Source: JAYQUR01 sp038133505
GTDB taxonomy: Bacteria > Pseudomonadota > Alphaproteobacteria > MPNO01 > UBA830
Direction of reading: 5' to 3'
DNA length: 26,519 nt
Assembly: GCA_038133505.1 (NCBI GenBank)
Contig: JAYPTI010000025.1
Coordinates: forward strand, 1 to 26,519
Position numbers and translations under genes: made by a program. Positions within the stretch are counted from its first letter, which is position 1; each line of letters begins with the position of its first letter. Shown here one piece after another: positions 7,691 through 16,675 of the stretch. A model generated the notes under the pieces. The model ran no database searches. It saw only the letters and a program-made list of their open reading frames with translations, and was not told the origin of the DNA.

Positions 7691-7996
7691 ATGGCAAAGA
7701 AAAGCGCCATCGAACGGAACAACAAGCGGGCTCGCTTGGCGAAGAAATTCAACGCCAAGCGCGAGCGGCTGAAGGCGATCGCGAACAATCGCGAGCTTCC
7801 CATGGAAGAGCGCTTCCAGGCGCGCCTGAAGCTGGCCGAGCTGCCGCGCAACGCGTCGAAGACGCGCGTGCGTCTGCGGTGCGAGGTCACCGGCCGGCCG
7901 CGCGGCAACTACCGCAAATTCAAGATGTCGCGCATTTCGCTGCGCGACCTGGCGTCCGCCGGGCATATCCCCGGCATGGTCAAATCGAGTTGGTGA
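7691..7996 (+). CDS. rpsN: Small ribosomal subunit protein uS14, long zinc-free form
   Basis: S14 is a 30S head protein that assembles late. The 101-residue length and the lack of any CxxC pair show that it is the long, zinc-independent form. The C-terminal block RCEVTGRPRGNYRKFKMSR followed by ISLRDLASAGHIPGMVKSSW is highly conserved. It lies 17 bases after rplE with a GGGAGGA ribosome binding site and 12 bases before rpsH. Confidence 0.96.
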   Translation: MAKKSAIERNNKRARLAKKFNAKRERLKAIANNRELPMEERFQARLKLAELPRNASKTRVRLRCEVTGRPRGNYRKFKMSRISLRDLASAGHIPGMVKSSW

Positions 7997-8008
7997 GGTA
8001 ATACGGCG

Positions 8009-8407
8009 ATGAGCATGACTGATCCCGTCGGCGATCTGCTGACCCGCATCCGGAACGGACAGCGGGCGAACAAGACTGCCGTTCACTCGCCGAGCTCCAA
8101 GCTTCGCGCCAATGTGTGCGAAGTGCTGAAGCGCGAGGGCTATATCCGCGGTTACGAGACCGAGGAACTGCGCCCCGGCATTCAGCAGCTCCGGATCGAG
8201 CTCAAGTATCACGAAGGATCTCCGGTCATTCGGCACATCCAGCGCGTCTCGAAGCCTGGCCGCCGCGTGTATTCGAAGATCAAGGACCTGCCGCGCGTCT
8301 ACAACGGGCTCGGGATTTCGATCCTGTCGACCCCGCGGGGCGTGATGTCGGACACTGAGGCCCGCGCCGCGAATGTCGGCGGCGAGGTCATCTGCGAAGT
8401 ATTCTGA
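8009..8407 (+). CDS. rpsH: Small ribosomal subunit protein uS8
   Basis: S8 binds the central domain of 16S rRNA. In E. coli it also represses the spc operon by binding mRNA at the rplE start; I did not verify a matching structure here. The 132-residue protein starts MSMTDPVGDLLTRIRNGQ and ends with NGLGISILSTPRGVMSD followed by GGEVICEVF, both family signatures. A second in-frame ATG at 8015 is possible. rplF follows after 18 bases. Confidence 0.96.
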   Translation: MSMTDPVGDLLTRIRNGQRANKTAVHSPSSKLRANVCEVLKREGYIRGYETEELRPGIQQLRIELKYHEGSPVIRHIQRVSKPGRRVYSKIKDLPRVYNGLGISILSTPRGVMSDTEARAANVGGEVICEVF

Positions 8408-8425
8408 GGACCCGGGAGCAACGTA

Positions 8426-8959
8426 ATGTCGCGCGTCGGACAATTGCCGGTTCAAGTGCCGGACGGAGTCGATCTCAAGATCGGCGACGGCGAAATCAGC
8501 GCTAAGGGCATACTCGGGGAACTGTCTATGGCAGTTACCGACGATGTCCAGGTTACGCGCGAGGAAAATCTTTTGTGGGTAAAGCCCGTCAACGACACCA
8601 AGCGGTCGCGGACGATGTGGGGTACGACCCGCAGCCTGCTGGACAACCTCGTCGTCGGCGTTTCGGCCGGCTTCTCGAAGAAGCTCGATATCACGGGCGT
8701 CGGCTACCGTGCCGCGCTGCAGGGTAAGGAGCTCGTTCTCCAGCTCGGTCACAGCCACGAGATCCGGTATCCGGTTCCCGAGGGCATCAAAATCGAAGTC
8801 CCGACCCAGGTCGAGGTCATCATTTCCGGTCCCGATCGCCAGCAGGTCGGCCAGGTTGCCGCGGAGATCCGCGGTTTCCGCAAGCCGGAACCGTACAAGG
8901 GCAAGGGCGTCCGCTATTCGGACGAGTTCGTTGTCCGCAAGGAAGGCAAGAAGAAGTAG
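8426..8959 (+). CDS. rplF: Large ribosomal subunit protein uL6
   Basis: L6 lies near the sarcin-ricin loop, where translation factors bind. The 177-residue length is normal and two duplicated L6 folds are expected. MSRVGQLPVQVP at the start, GVSAGFSKKLDITGVGYRA (about residues 77-95) and the C-terminal PEPYKGKGVRYSDEFVVRKEG are diagnostic. The rplR start lies two bases after its stop. Confidence 0.97.
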   Translation: MSRVGQLPVQVPDGVDLKIGDGEISAKGILGELSMAVTDDVQVTREENLLWVKPVNDTKRSRTMWGTTRSLLDNLVVGVSAGFSKKLDITGVGYRAALQGKELVLQLGHSHEIRYPVPEGIKIEVPTQVEVIISGPDRQQVGQVAAEIRGFRKPEPYKGKGVRYSDEFVVRKEGKKK

Positions 8960-8961
8960 CC

Positions 8962-9312
8962 ATGGCCAATTCAAGCTCATTGGAAAAGCGGCGCCGCACC
9001 CGCATCCGCCGCCAGCTCAAGCGGGCAGCGAACGGCCGTCCGCGCCTGTCGGTGTTCCGGTCGAACAAGAATATCTATGCCCAGGTCATCGACGACCTCA
9101 GCGGCAAGACGGTCGCATCCGCCTCGAGCCTCGAGAAGGACGTGACCGGCCTCGCCAATAAGGACACCGCCGCCGTCGTCGGCAAGCTGATTGCCGAGCG
9201 CGCCGTCCAGCAGGGCGTGAAAGAGGTCATCTTCGACCGCGGACCCTATCTTTACCACGGCCGCGTGAAGGCGCTGGCCGATGCCGCCCGCGACGGCGGG
9301 CTGGCCTTCTAG
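8962..9312 (+). CDS. rplR: Large ribosomal subunit protein uL18
   Basis: L18 is a 5S rRNA binding protein that helps load 5S rRNA into the central protuberance. The 116-residue protein has a basic N-terminal arm (KRRRTRIRRQLKRAANGRPRLSVFRSNKNIYAQ in two parts, residues 9-41) and the conserved C-terminal FDRGPYLYHGRVKALADAAR, with GL.F at the end. It lies two bases after rplF and eleven before rpsE. Confidence 0.96.
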   Translation: MANSSSLEKRRRTRIRRQLKRAANGRPRLSVFRSNKNIYAQVIDDLSGKTVASASSLEKDVTGLANKDTAAVVGKLIAERAVQQGVKEVIFDRGPYLYHGRVKALADAARDGGLAF

Positions 9313-9323
9313 GAGACTGACGC

Positions 9324-9890
9324 ATGGCACGTAACCCCAGGCGCGACCGCGACCGGAACCGCGAGGAGAAGGACGAGCAGGGCGATATCGTCGACCGGCT
9401 GGTCAGCATCAATCGCGTCGCCAAGGTGGTGAAGGGCGGCCGCCGGTTCGGTTTTGCCGCGCTCGTCGTCGTCGGCGACCAGAAGGGCCGCGTCGGATTC
9501 GGTTCCGGCAAGGCGCGCGAGGTTCCCGAGGCGATCCGCAAGGGTACCGAAAAGGCGAAGCGAAACATGATCCGCGTGCCGCTCCGCGAAGGCCGCACGC
9601 TGCATCACGACGTGAAGGGCCATTACGGCGCCGGTCACGTCATCCTGCGTGCAGCGCCTCCCGGTACCGGGATCATCGCAGGCGGCCCGATGCGCGCGAT
9701 CTTCGAGACGCTCGGGATCCAGGATATCGTGGCGAAGTCCACGGGTACCCAGAACCCGCACAACATGATCAAGGCTACTTTCGATGCGCTGCAGGAGTTG
9801 CAGTCGCCGCGCATGGTTGCGATGCGTCGCAGCCGGAAGGTTTCTGATATCGTCGGACGGCGCGACGAGGAACAGGCGGTAGAGGCCTAG
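9324..9890 (+). CDS. rpsE: Small ribosomal subunit protein uS5
   Basis: S5 contributes to decoding accuracy and mRNA helicase activity. The spectinomycin-resistance loop region is visible as SINRVAKVVKGGRRFGFAALVVVGD (split, about residues 29-53). The double-stranded RNA binding domain and the C-terminal GTGIIAGGPMRAIFE (about residues 113-127) follow. The N-terminus is rich in charged residues and slightly extended; total length 188. rpmD follows after five bases. Confidence 0.97.
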   Translation: MARNPRRDRDRNREEKDEQGDIVDRLVSINRVAKVVKGGRRFGFAALVVVGDQKGRVGFGSGKAREVPEAIRKGTEKAKRNMIRVPLREGRTLHHDVKGHYGAGHVILRAAPPGTGIIAGGPMRAIFETLGIQDIVAKSTGTQNPHNMIKATFDALQELQSPRMVAMRRSRKVSDIVGRRDEEQAVEA

Positions 9891-9895
9891 ACTAG

Positions 9896-10084
9896 ATGGC
9901 AGACGAAAAAAAGACGATCCGGGTTACCCAGACGGGAAGCCCGATCGGACGTCCCGGTGACCAGCGCGCGACGCTGGTCGGTCTGGGCTTGAACAAGATG
10001 CATCGTACGCGCGAGCTGGAAGATACGCCGGCCGTGCGCGGGATGATCGAAAAGGTGAAGCACCTCGTCCGCGTCGAGGATTAA
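9896..10084 (+). CDS. rpmD: Large ribosomal subunit protein uL30
   Basis: L30 is a small 50S protein that is not universally conserved. The 62-residue product shows the pattern IRVTQTGSPIGRPGDQRATLVGLGLNKMHRTR (in two halves, residues 8-39) and VRGMIEKVKHLVRVED at the end. A 46-base gap separates it from rplO and holds a perfect GC-rich hairpin. Confidence 0.95.
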   Translation: MADEKKTIRVTQTGSPIGRPGDQRATLVGLGLNKMHRTRELEDTPAVRGMIEKVKHLVRVED

Positions 10085-10095
10085 AGCGGACGGGA

Positions 10096-10114
10096 GCGGC
10101 GCGTCCAGCGCCGC
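10096..10114 (+). other. Perfect hairpin in the rpmD-rplO spacer
   Basis: GCGGCGC at 10096-10102 is followed by a five-base loop and GCGCCGC at 10108-10114, a perfect seven-pair stem. No T-run follows, so it is not an intrinsic terminator. It may be an RNA processing or stability element, or simply chance in GC-rich DNA. Confidence 0.4.
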
Positions 10115-10130
10115 ATCAGGAGTTGGACTC

Positions 10131-10616
10131 ATGCGACTGAACGAAATTTCCGACAACCCGAAGGCACGCAAGGGGCGCAAGCGTCTCGGTCGCGGCATCG
10201 GCTCGGGCACCGGCAAGACCGCGGCACGCGGCCACAAGGGCCAGAAATCTCGCAGCGGCGTCTCGTTGCGGGGCTTCGAAGGCGGCCAGATGCCGCTGTA
10301 CCGCCGCCTGCCGAAGGGCGGTTTCAAGAACCCGTTCCGCAAGTCCTTCCGCGTGGTGAATGTCGGCCGTCTGCAGAAGGCGGTGGACGACGGAAAGATC
10401 GATGCCGGCAAGCCGGTCACCGAGCAGGCGATCGTCGAGGCGGGGATCATCAAATCCGCGCGAGACGGCGTGCGCCTCCTTGCAAAGGGCGACCTGAGCG
10501 CCAAGCTTACGGTAGAGGTTTCGGGCGCGTCCAAGGCCGCCATCGAGGCTGTGGAGAGGGCCGGCGGCAGCGTCAGCGTGACCGCGCCGGCGCCCGCTGC
10601 CGAATCGGATTCCTGA
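10131..10616 (+). CDS. rplO: Large ribosomal subunit protein uL15
   Basis: L15 is a late 50S assembly protein. The 161-residue product has the glycine/lysine-rich N-terminal region GRKRLGRGIGSGTGKTAARGHKGQKSRSG (residues 14-42, in parts) and FEGGQMPLYRRLPKGGFKNPF following it, both diagnostic. The C-terminal domain ends with an alanine/proline-rich tail. A CAGGAG precedes the start. It is followed after 43 bases by secY, the usual neighbour. Confidence 0.96.
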   Translation: MRLNEISDNPKARKGRKRLGRGIGSGTGKTAARGHKGQKSRSGVSLRGFEGGQMPLYRRLPKGGFKNPFRKSFRVVNVGRLQKAVDDGKIDAGKPVTEQAIVEAGIIKSARDGVRLLAKGDLSAKLTVEVSGASKAAIEAVERAGGSVSVTAPAPAAESDS

Positions 10617-10659
10617 CGGAACGCCGGTCCGGCAGGGAAACAGAGCCAGGGATTAGTTA

Positions 10660-11999
<1,340 letters not shown>

Positions 12000-12000
<1 letters not shown>

Positions 12001-12650
12001 TGAACCTGATCCTTCTCGGACCGCCCGGGGCGGGCAAGGGCACGCAGGCGAAGCGTCTCGAGGACAAGCATGGCCTCGTCCAGCTTTCGACGGGCGACAT
12101 GTTGCGCGCGGCGGTCGCTTCCGGCAGCGAGATCGGCAAGCAGGCCAAGGAAATCATGGAGCGCGGCGACCTGGTCTCCGACGAGATCATGATCGCGATG
12201 ATCCGCGAGCGCATCCAGCAGCCCGATTGTGCCAACGGTTTCATTCTGGACGGCTTTCCGCGGACCACGGCCCAGGCCGAGGCGCTGGATTCGATGCTGG
12301 CCGACATGGACCGCGGCCTCGACTGCGTTATAGAGATGAAGGTCGACGACGCGGTCCTGGTCGAGCGCATTACCGGCCGTTACAGCTGCGCCAAATGCGG
12401 CGCAGGCTACCACGACGAATTCCAGAAGCCCGCGAAAGAGGGCGTCTGCGACAATTGCGGCTCGACCGAGTTCTCGCGCCGCAAGGACGACAACGCAGAG
12501 ACGGTGTCCGCCCGTCTCGACGCCTATCATGCCCAGACGGCGCCGCTGCTGCCGTACTACCAGGGCAAGGGCGTTCTGAAATCGGTGGCCGGCATGGCTG
12601 AAATCGACGAGGTGACCCGTCAGATGGAAGCCGTCCTGGGGGCAGGCTGA
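12000..12650 (+). CDS. adk: Adenylate kinase with zinc-type LID
   Basis: Adenylate kinase interconverts ATP plus AMP with two ADP in the cytoplasm. The 216-residue enzyme has the P-loop GPPGAGKGT at residues 7-15, the AMP-binding DGFPRT at 84-89 and a long LID. The LID contains Cys130, Cys133, Cys150 and Cys153, the four-cysteine pattern that binds structural zinc in many bacterial enzymes. The ATG overlaps the secY stop by one base. Adk directly after secY, without infA or rpmJ, is the arrangement common in Alphaproteobacteria. A strong promoter for the next operon starts three bases after its stop. Confidence 0.97.
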
Positions 12651-12653
12651 TGG

Positions 12654-12681
12654 TTGACTTGAGGCATTCAGCCCCTATAAT
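12654..12681 (+). promoter_or_regulatory. Strong sigma-70 promoter of the rpsM-rpsK-rpoA-rplQ operon
   Basis: TTGACT at 12654-12659 and a perfect TATAAT at 12676-12681 are separated by 16 bases. The expected transcription start is near 12688, giving a leader of about 70 bases before the rpsM GTG. A perfect TATAAT is unusual in such GC-rich DNA. Confidence 0.85.
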
Positions 12682-12726
12682 CCCGGCGCTTCGACCGTTG
12701 GCGGCGGCCGGGAAAACTTCCTATTA

Positions 12727-12738
12727 TCAAGTACTTGA
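12727..12738. repeat. 12-base palindrome in the rpsM leader
   Basis: TCAAGTACTTGA is a perfect palindrome that ends seven bases before the GGAG ribosome binding site of rpsM. It could be a short regulatory structure in the leader, for example a target of autogenous control, or it could be incidental. Confidence 0.35.
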
Positions 12739-12757
12739 ACGCTGAGGAGATAGCGGC

Positions 12758-13120
12758 GTGGCACGCATTTCGGGTGTAAACCTGCCCAACAAACCGGTGG
12801 CGATCGCGCTCACCTACATTTACGGCATCGGCCGCGCGTCGGCCGTAAAGATCTGCGCCGAGGCGAATGTCGAGGGCACGATCCGCGCAAACGACCTCGG
12901 CGACGACGAGCTCGGCCGTATCCGCGACGTGATCGACCGCGATTTCATGATCGAAGGCGATCTGCGGCGCGAAACGGCGATGAACATCAAGCGCCTGATG
13001 GATCTCGGCTGCTATCGCGGCCTGCGGCACCGCCGCGGTCTTCCGGTGCGCGGCCAGCGGACGCACACCAATGCGCGCACGCGCAAGGGCAAGGCGCGTC
13101 CGATCGCGGGCAAGAAATAG
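12758..13120 (+). CDS. rpsM: Small ribosomal subunit protein uS13, GTG start
   Basis: S13 is at the top of the 30S head and makes bridges B1a and B1b to the 50S subunit. The 120-residue protein reads ARISGVNLPNKP after the initiator, the invariant family start. The start codon is therefore GTG at 12758, eight bases after GGAG at 12746-12749. YIYGIGRASA with the helix-hairpin-helix and the C-terminal GLPVRGQRTHTNARTRKG are conserved. It opens the alpha operon under the promoter at 12654-12681. Confidence 0.97.
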   Translation: MARISGVNLPNKPVAIALTYIYGIGRASAVKICAEANVEGTIRANDLGDDELGRIRDVIDRDFMIEGDLRRETAMNIKRLMDLGCYRGLRHRRGLPVRGQRTHTNARTRKGKARPIAGKK

Positions 13121-13146
13121 TCAACGGCGGATAACGGGAAAAGAAC

Positions 13147-13542
13147 ATGGCAAGACAGGCACAGCAGGGGCGGATCCGCCGTCGCGAGCGCAAGAACATC
13201 ACGTCGGGCATCGCCCACGTGAATGCGTCGTTCAACAACACGATGATCACCATCGCGGATGCTCAGGGCAACGCGATCGCCTGGTCGTCGGCCGGCGCGC
13301 AGGGCTTCAAGGGCTCGCGCAAGTCGACGCCGTATGCGGCGCAGATGGCGGCCGAGGACGCAGGGCGCAAGGCACAGGAACACGGCATGAAAACCCTCGA
13401 AGTCGAGGTCAAGGGCCCCGGCTCCGGACGCGAATCCGCCCTGCGCGCGCTGCAGGCGGTGGGTTTTCAGATTACCGCGATCCGCGACGTGACGCCGATC
13501 CCGCATAACGGGTGCCGGCCGCGCAAGCGCCGCCGTGTCTGA
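13147..13542 (+). CDS. rpsK: Small ribosomal subunit protein uS11
   Basis: S11 forms part of the 30S platform near the E site. The 131-residue protein has HVNASFNNTMITIAD (about residues 21-35) and the final DVTPIPHNGCRPRKRRRV, both diagnostic. It follows rpsM after 26 bases. No rpsD lies between it and rpoA, as usual in Alphaproteobacteria. A terminator-like hairpin follows. Confidence 0.97.
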   Translation: MARQAQQGRIRRRERKNITSGIAHVNASFNNTMITIADAQGNAIAWSSAGAQGFKGSRKSTPYAAQMAAEDAGRKAQEHGMKTLEVEVKGPGSGRESALRALQAVGFQITAIRDVTPIPHNGCRPRKRRRV

Positions 13543-13550
13543 TTGTGGCG

Positions 13551-13573
13551 GCCGCCCGTTGCGGGCGGTCTTT
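13551..13573 (+). terminator. Terminator-like hairpin between rpsK and rpoA
   Basis: Bases 13551-13558 and 13562-13569 form an eight-pair stem (one G-T pair) around the loop TTG, followed only by TCTTT. The short T-run suggests partial termination or attenuation, or an RNA end-stabilising structure, rather than full termination, because rpoA has no obvious strong promoter of its own. Confidence 0.5.
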
Positions 13574-13621
13574 GGAACTTTCGAATTTTTGTAGCGGCAT
13601 CGGCCGCGAGAGGATAACGGA

Positions 13622-14644
13622 ATGACGGTCATTCAGAAGAATTGGCAGGAACTCATCAAACCCTCGAAGCTCGATATCGACGCGGGCGAGGAGGCGACGC
13701 GCTTCGCCACGATCACGGCGGAGCCGCTCGAGCGCGGCTTCGGCATGACGCTCGGCAACGCGCTGCGCCGGGTCCTGCTGTCGTCGCTTCAGGGCGCGGC
13801 GGTGACCGCCGTCCAGATCGACGGCGTGCTGCACGAATTCTCGTCGATCAACGGCGTCCGCGAGGACGTGACGGACGTCGTGCTCAACATCAAGTCGATG
13901 GCGCTCCGGATGCACGGCGAAGGGCCGAAGCGGATCACGCTGACGGCCACCGGCCCCGGTGAAATCACCGCCGGCATGATCGAGGCGACGCACGACATCG
14001 AGATCATCGATCCCGACGTCGTCGTCTGCACGCTCGACGACGGCGCCAAGATCTCAATGGAAATGACCGTCGACACGGGCAAGGGCTACGTTCCGGCGGC
14101 GGACAACCGCGCCGAGGATTCGCCGATCGGCCTGATCCCGGTCGATGCTGTGTTCAGCCCGGTCCGCCGCGTCGCCTATCGCGTCGAAAACGCGCGCGTC
14201 GGCCAGCGGACGGACTACGACAAGCTGATCCTCGACGTGGAGACCGACGGCACGATCTCGCCTGAGGACGCCGTGGCGCTCGCCGCGCGCATCCTGCAGG
14301 ACCAGTTCCAGATGTTCGTGAACTTCGACGAGCCGAGCGCCGTTCAGGAAACGATCGAGATCTCGGAGCCGGCCTTCAACCGCAATCTTCTGCGCAAGGT
14401 CGACGAGCTGGAGCTGTCGGTTCGTTCCGCGAACTGCCTCAAGAACGACAACATCATCTATATCGGCGATCTGGTTCAGAAGACCGAGCAGGAGATGCTG
14501 CGGACCCCGAACTTCGGCCGCAAGTCGCTGAACGAGATCAAGGAGGTCCTGTCGCAGATGGGCCTGCATCTCGGCATGGAAATCACCGAATGGCCGCCCG
14601 AGAACATCGAGGACATGGCCAAGCGTCTCGAAGAGCCCTACTAA
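13622..14644 (+). CDS. rpoA: DNA-directed RNA polymerase subunit alpha
   Basis: The alpha subunit nucleates RNA polymerase assembly and contacts activators and UP elements. The 340-residue protein has the N-terminal dimerisation domain with GFGMTLGNALRRVLLSSLQG (about residues 39-58) and a C-terminal domain with LSVRSANCLKNDNI and TPNFGRKSLNEIKEVL, whose arginine matches the DNA-contacting E. coli Arg265 by motif. A GAGGATAACGG lies before the ATG. The 79-base gap after rpsK is the widest inside the alpha operon. Confidence 0.98.
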   Translation: MTVIQKNWQELIKPSKLDIDAGEEATRFATITAEPLERGFGMTLGNALRRVLLSSLQGAAVTAVQIDGVLHEFSSINGVREDVTDVVLNIKSMALRMHGEGPKRITLTATGPGEITAGMIEATHDIEIIDPDVVVCTLDDGAKISMEMTVDTGKGYVPAADNRAEDSPIGLIPVDAVFSPVRRVAYRVENARVGQRTDYDKLILDVETDGTISPEDAVALAARILQDQFQMFVNFDEPSAVQETIEISEPAFNRNLLRKVDELELSVRSANCLKNDNIIYIGDLVQKTEQEMLRTPNFGRKSLNEIKEVLSQMGLHLGMEITEWPPENIEDMAKRLEEPY

Positions 14645-14681
14645 GGCTCCCGGGACGGACTGAAGCAAAGAGGACGGAAAA

Positions 14682-15113
14682 ATGCGTCACCGCATGAGCG
14701 GCCGGAAGCTCAACCGGACGAGTTCGCACCGCAAGGCCATGTTCGCCAACATGGCGGCGGCCCTGATCAAGCATGAGCAGATCACGACCACCGTGCCGAA
14801 GGCCAAGGATCTTCGCGCCGTGGTGGACAAGCTGATCACCCTCGGAAAGCGCGGCGATCTGCATGCGCGGCGCCTCGCGGTGTCGCGTCTGCACGGCGAC
14901 CGCCAGCTGGCCGACAAGCTCTTCACGACTTTGGCCGAGCGCTACAAGGACCGTAACGGCGGCTATACCCGCGTCCTGCGCGCCGGTTTCCGGTACGGCG
15001 ATTCCGCGCCGATGGCGATCATCGAGCTCGTCGATCGCGACGTGGATGCCAAGGGCATGGATTCGGGTCCGGTCCAGGTGATGGACGAGATCGAGGAAGA
15101 GGCGATGGCCTAG
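14682..15113 (+). CDS. rplQ: Large ribosomal subunit protein bL17
   Basis: L17 lies near the tunnel exit of the 50S subunit. The start MRHRMSGRKLNRTSSHRKAM and the segment GGYTRVLRAGFRYGDSAPMAIIELV (about residues 92-116, in parts) are diagnostic. The 143-residue form has a short acidic tail (MDEIEEEAMA) beyond the core, as often seen in this class. It is the last gene of the ribosomal cluster and is followed by a strong terminator. Confidence 0.97.
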   Translation: MRHRMSGRKLNRTSSHRKAMFANMAAALIKHEQITTTVPKAKDLRAVVDKLITLGKRGDLHARRLAVSRLHGDRQLADKLFTTLAERYKDRNGGYTRVLRAGFRYGDSAPMAIIELVDRDVDAKGMDSGPVQVMDEIEEEAMA

Positions 15114-15137
15114 GCCGAGATAGCCTGGGAATTTTCG

Positions 15138-15172
15138 AAGGGGGCGGTCCGGCGGATCGCCCCTTTTCGTTT
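15138..15172 (+). terminator. Intrinsic terminator of the ribosomal/alpha operon
   Basis: A ten-pair stem (15141-15150 with 15154-15163, one G-T pair) with a GGC loop is followed by TTTTCGTTT. It lies 25 bases after the rplQ stop and marks the end of the ribosomal cluster. Confidence 0.85.
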
Positions 15173-15236
15173 CCGCATTGCGGAAATGGCAGAATCGGAT
15201 GCGGCCATGCATCCAACGCGATGTTAAATTAGGAAG

Positions 15237-16670
15237 ATGACGCTTCGTCGGCACCCATATCTGACCGCCCTGATGCTAGCGCTGGCAACGGCCGCCCATG
15301 TCCCGGCGCAGGCGCAGACGGCGGACGACCGGCGCGTGCCGCGCACGCGGGCCGAGATGACGCTCTCGTTCGCGCCGCTGGTCCGCCAGGCGGCGCCCGC
15401 GGTCGTCAACGTCTATACCCGGCGCGTCGTCGAGGCGCGGCGGCGGTCGCCCCTGTTCGACGATCCGTTCTTCCGCCGTTTCTTCGGTGACGGCTTTCCG
15501 GCGCCAGGCGGCACGCAGAAACGCGTCCAGAATTCTCTCGGATCCGGCGTGATCGTGCGCGCCGACGGCCTCATCGTCACCAATCAGCACGTGGTCGAGA
15601 AGGCGGACGAAATAACGGTCGTCCTTGCCGACCGGCGCGAATTCGATGCCGAAGTCGTTCTTCGCGACGAGCAGACCGACCTCGCCATCCTGAAGATCGA
15701 CACCGCCGGGGAGGAGCTTCCGTTTCTTCCGTTCCGCGATTCCGACACGCTGGAGGTCGGCGACATCGTGCTGGCGATCGGCAATCCTTTCGGCGTCGGC
15801 CAGACGGTGACGAGCGGCATCGTCTCGGCCGTCGCCCGGACCGCGCAGGGCGTCAGCGACTACGGCTTCTTCATCCAGACCGATGCGGCCATCAATCCCG
15901 GCAATTCCGGCGGCGCGCTGGTGTCGATGGACGGACGGCTCGCGGGAATCAATACGGCGATCTACTCGCGCGGCGGCGGCTCGAACGGGATCGGATTCGC
16001 CATCCCGGCGAACATGGTCGCGACCGTCGTGGCGAGTGCCGACAAAGGCGACAGGGTCCGGCGGCCCTGGCTGGGCGCGCGGGGCCAGACGGTCACTGCC
16101 GACGTCGCTGCCGGCCTCAAGCTGCCCCGGCCTTTCGGGGTCCTGATCAGTTCGGTCGCCCCCAACGGGCCGGCGGCGCGGGCAGGCCTGAAAGTCGGCG
16201 ATATCGTCGTTTCCGTCGGCGGGCGGGAGGTGCCCGATGCGAACAGCCTGAGGTTCCGCCTCGGCACCCTGAGGCTCTGGGATACGGCCGACCTGACGGT
16301 GCTTCGGAACGGGGGGCGCACCTCGCTTGCGCTTCGGCTCGAGGCCGCCCCGGAAGACCCGCCGCGCAACGTCACGAACATAGGCGGCCGCAATCCGGTC
16401 GCCGGCGCCGAGGTCGCAAACCTCTCGCCCGCGCTGGTCGAGGAACTGCAGATCCCGACTGACGAGCGGGGCGTTATCATCCTTCGGATTCGCCGCGGTT
16501 CGCCGGCGGATCGCGTCGGTCTGGAGCCCGGCGACATCCTGCTCGGCCTGAACGACGAGAAGATCGGGCGCGTGGCCGATCTCCAGCGCATGCTCGGCGG
16601 CGTATCCGAAGGCTGGCGCATGGTGGTCCGCCGCAAGGGGCGGTTGCTTCAGATGAATATCCGGGGCTGA
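15237..16670 (+). CDS. Periplasmic DegP/HtrA-type (Do) serine protease
   Basis: This is a trypsin-like protease and chaperone of the Do family that degrades or guards misfolded envelope proteins. A signal peptide is visible at residues 1-26 (hydrophobic 8-20, cleavage after AQA), so it acts in the periplasm. The catalytic triad is His118 (TNQHVV), Asp148 (QTDLAIL) and Ser224 (NPGNSGGAL). Two PDZ domains follow, at about residues 265-370 and 385-475; the first carries the FGVLISSVAPNGPAARAGL ligand loop. The length of 477 is normal. The ATG follows AGGAAG closely. It lies after the ribosomal terminator, so it needs its own promoter; I see none that is convincing. DegP and DegQ cannot be told apart here. 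rarA follows after five bases. Confidence 0.94.
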   Translation: MTLRRHPYLTALMLALATAAHVPAQAQTADDRRVPRTRAEMTLSFAPLVRQAAPAVVNVYTRRVVEARRRSPLFDDPFFRRFFGDGFPAPGGTQKRVQNSLGSGVIVRADGLIVTNQHVVEKADEITVVLADRREFDAEVVLRDEQTDLAILKIDTAGEELPFLPFRDSDTLEVGDIVLAIGNPFGVGQTVTSGIVSAVARTAQGVSDYGFFIQTDAAINPGNSGGALVSMDGRLAGINTAIYSRGGGSNGIGFAIPANMVATVVASADKGDRVRRPWLGARGQTVTADVAAGLKLPRPFGVLISSVAPNGPAARAGLKVGDIVVSVGGREVPDANSLRFRLGTLRLWDTADLTVLRNGGRTSLALRLEAAPEDPPRNVTNIGGRNPVAGAEVANLSPALVEELQIPTDERGVIILRIRRGSPADRVGLEPGDILLGLNDEKIGRVADLQRMLGGVSEGWRMVVRRKGRLLQMNIRG

Positions 16671-16675
16671 CGGCA

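Noticed and set aside
15173..15236. Sigma-54-like sequence (TGGCA...TGC) upstream of the protease gene
   Set aside because: The GG and GC elements are one base too far apart for a sigma-54 promoter and the flanking match is poor.
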